This document shows positions 62,851-64,000 of a DNA stretch of 64,000 nucleotides, one piece after another; the first letter of the stretch is position 1; every line of letters begins with the position of its first letter. The position numbers were made by a program, and so were the translations under genes. The notes under the pieces were generated by a model. That model was given only the letters and a program-made list of their open reading frames with translations, had not been told where the DNA came from and made no database searches. Origin of the DNA: Rhodanobacter sp. C03 (GTDB lineage Bacteria > Pseudomonadota > Gammaproteobacteria > Xanthomonadales > Rhodanobacteraceae); contig NZ_MUNT01000001.1 in the NCBI RefSeq assembly GCF_002001175.1, positions 1,302,001 through 1,366,000 on the forward strand, in the 5' to 3' direction.

Positions 62851-63618
62851 ATGAGTGATCTGCACTCCACCGCGCGTTTCAGCGATCGCGTCGACGACTA
62901 CGTGCGCTACCGGCCGGACTATCCATCGGCCTTGCTCGACTGGTTGCAGCGCAAGCAGGGCGTCGACGCCGATTGGCGGGTGGCCGATATCGGCGCGGGT
63001 ACTGGTATCTCATCGAAAATGTTTCTCGATGCGGGCTATCGCGTGACGGCGGTGGAGCCGAACGCACAGATGCGTGCTGCCGCCGAACACTGGCTGCAGG
63101 CATACGCAGGTTTCGATGCCGTCGATGGCAGTTCTGCCGCCAGCAGGCTCGCCGATGCCAGCGTGGATCTGGTTGTAGTGGCGCAGGCATTCCACTGGTT
63201 CGATGAGGACGCGGCGCGCCGTGAGTTCGCGCGCATCCTGCGGCCGGGTGGACTGGCGGCGATCTGGTGGAACTCGCGTTGGCTGACAGGCACGCGCTTC
63301 CTCGAAGGTTACGAGGACTTGCTTCAGATGTATGGCACCGACTACACCAGTGTGGCCGAACGTTATGCCGACGATGCGCGGATGCGCACCTGGTTTGGTG
63401 CGGGCTATTGCGGCAGCGCCAGCTTCGAGCATGGCCAGCGGCTGGATTTCGAGGCACTGCGGGGCAGGTTGATGTCCTCGTCCTATGCGCCGCAGGCCGG
63501 TCACCCCAAACATGAGCCGATGCTGCACGCCCTGCGCGATCTGTTCGACGCCTGCGCCGAGCACGGCACGGTAAGCTTCGATTACGACACCCGCATCTTT
63601 GCCGGACATATAGCCTGA
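62851..63618 (+). CDS. Class I SAM-dependent methyltransferase
   Basis: A 255-residue methyltransferase of the Methyltransf_11 group. [23 protein letters not shown] at the start, SAM motif [28 protein letters not shown], then [36 protein letters not shown]. This type resembles yeast Crg1/trans-aconitate-like enzymes. GCGGAG precedes the ATG. Confidence 0.9.
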   Translation: MSDLHSTARFSDRVDDYVRYRPDYPSALLDWLQRKQGVDADWRVADIGAGTGISSKMFLDAGYRVTAVEPNAQMRAAAEHWLQAYAGFDAVDGSSAASRLADASVDLVVVAQAFHWFDEDAARREFARILRPGGLAAIWWNSRWLTGTRFLEGYEDLLQMYGTDYTSVAERYADDARMRTWFGAGYCGSASFEHGQRLDFEALRGRLMSSSYAPQAGHPKHEPMLHALRDLFDACAEHGTVSFDYDTRIFAGHIA

Positions 63619-63620
63619 CC

Positions 63621-64000
63621 ATGTACGACTACCTGCGCCCGTTGCTGTTCAAGCTCGATCCCGAGACCGCGCACCACCTCACCCTGTACGGGCTGGGCGT
63701 GGCCCAGCGCAGTAACTTCGCGCACTGGGTTGCCAGGCCGCCGGCCGACCTGCCGGTCACGGCGTTCGGCATCACGTTCCCGAATCCGGTAGGTCTCGCC
63801 GCTGGCCTCGACAAGAACGCCGAACATCTTGATGCGCTGGATGCGCTCGGCTTCGGCTTCATCGAGGTGGGCACGGTGACGCCACTGCCGCAGCCAGGCA
63901 ATGACAAGCCACGCATGTTCCGACTGCCGCAGCACGAGGCGATCATCAACCGGCTCGGCTTCAACAACGGCGGCGTCGAAGCGCTGGTGCGCAACGTGCA
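63621..64000 (+). CDS. pyrD: Dihydroorotate dehydrogenase (quinone), partial
   Basis: First 126 residues of class 2 PyrD, cut by the right edge. [25 protein letters not shown] is the membrane-associating N-terminal helix pair; [14 protein letters not shown] and [26 protein letters not shown] (FMN-binding) and INRLGFNN follow. It oxidises dihydroorotate to orotate for pyrimidine synthesis, passing electrons to quinone. Confidence 0.95.
   Translation, partial: MYDYLRPLLFKLDPETAHHLTLYGLGVAQRSNFAHWVARPPADLPVTAFGITFPNPVGLAAGLDKNAEHLDALDALGFGFIEVGTVTPLPQPGNDKPRMFRLPQHEAIINRLGFNNGGVEALVRNV

Overview
The window is GC-rich, contiguous chromosomal DNA from a gammaproteobacterium of the Xanthomonadales/Lysobacterales. 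The gene content points to the Rhodanobacteraceae (Rhodanobacter/Dyella/Luteibacter type): YXWGXW-repeat protein, DUF5329, DUF1415, DUF3617, DUF4087, SelO, several exported S9/M14/M28 peptidases, and REP-type palindromes of the GTAGGAGCGACTTC kind. The taxonomic call is inference from gene content; no rRNA gene is present. I see no insertion sequence, integrase, CRISPR array or plasmid/phage block.

Layout. 1-10612: a partial secreted protein, a 2H phosphoesterase, a membrane GGDEF-EAL protein, YjdM/PhnA, DUF3617, a YXWGXW protein, a PepSY-type membrane protein, a YqjH/YqjI-like iron/nickel pair with repeated operators, a PAS-GAF-GGDEF cyclase and DUF5329. 10683-16095: a ClsC-like phospholipase D, CsbD, a YadG/YadH-type ABC exporter, a membrane protein and a methyltransferase. 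16408-26295: a co-directional run of nine genes that includes the most unusual locus (below). 26358-38876: a TetR/MBL-fold divergon with two operators, a TonB-domain protein, then four exported peptidases on the minus strand (M14, two tandem S9, M28 of the glutamate-carboxypeptidase type). 39052-50645: a mixture of housekeeping and conserved hypothetical genes (DDAH, DUF1993, luciferase-like monooxygenase, RIO kinase, FKBP lipoprotein, YaeQ, pseudouridine synthases, OPT transporter). 50789-54201: MprF plus VirJ/AcvB, an aminoacyl-phosphatidylglycerol module. 54293-64000: AhpD-like protein, a DUF4087 gene broken by a stop codon, RsmC, RsuA-type enzyme, YkgJ, DUF1415, SelO, tRNA-Arg(CCU), an ALDH7-family dehydrogenase, DUF4190, SDR, methyltransferase and the start of pyrD.

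Most interesting system: 18961-24497 looks like a split borosin RiPP locus. A tetrapyrrole-methylase-fold enzyme that resembles the Shewanella borosin N-methyltransferase SonM (18961-19797) is followed by two 100-residue precursor-like peptides (19991-20293 and 22413-22715). These share a SonA-like recognition leader (DF...GQDAQ...PEL..AIL..D...L..LLGQ) and have different short core segments (CCLINP and CAIYLP at the same positions). Each precursor is directly followed by its own diguanylate cyclase, with a signal peptide, a periplasmic TPR-like domain, one membrane segment and a cytoplasmic GGEEF domain. The second precursor-cyclase pair is only 3 bp apart. The precursor-cyclase cassette is a tandem duplication whose 3' halves have stayed nearly identical. 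The suggestion that an N-methylated peptide is tied to c-di-GMP signalling, possibly as the ligand of the TPR domain, is my inference and not known function. Two more c-di-GMP proteins lie in the first 10 kb.
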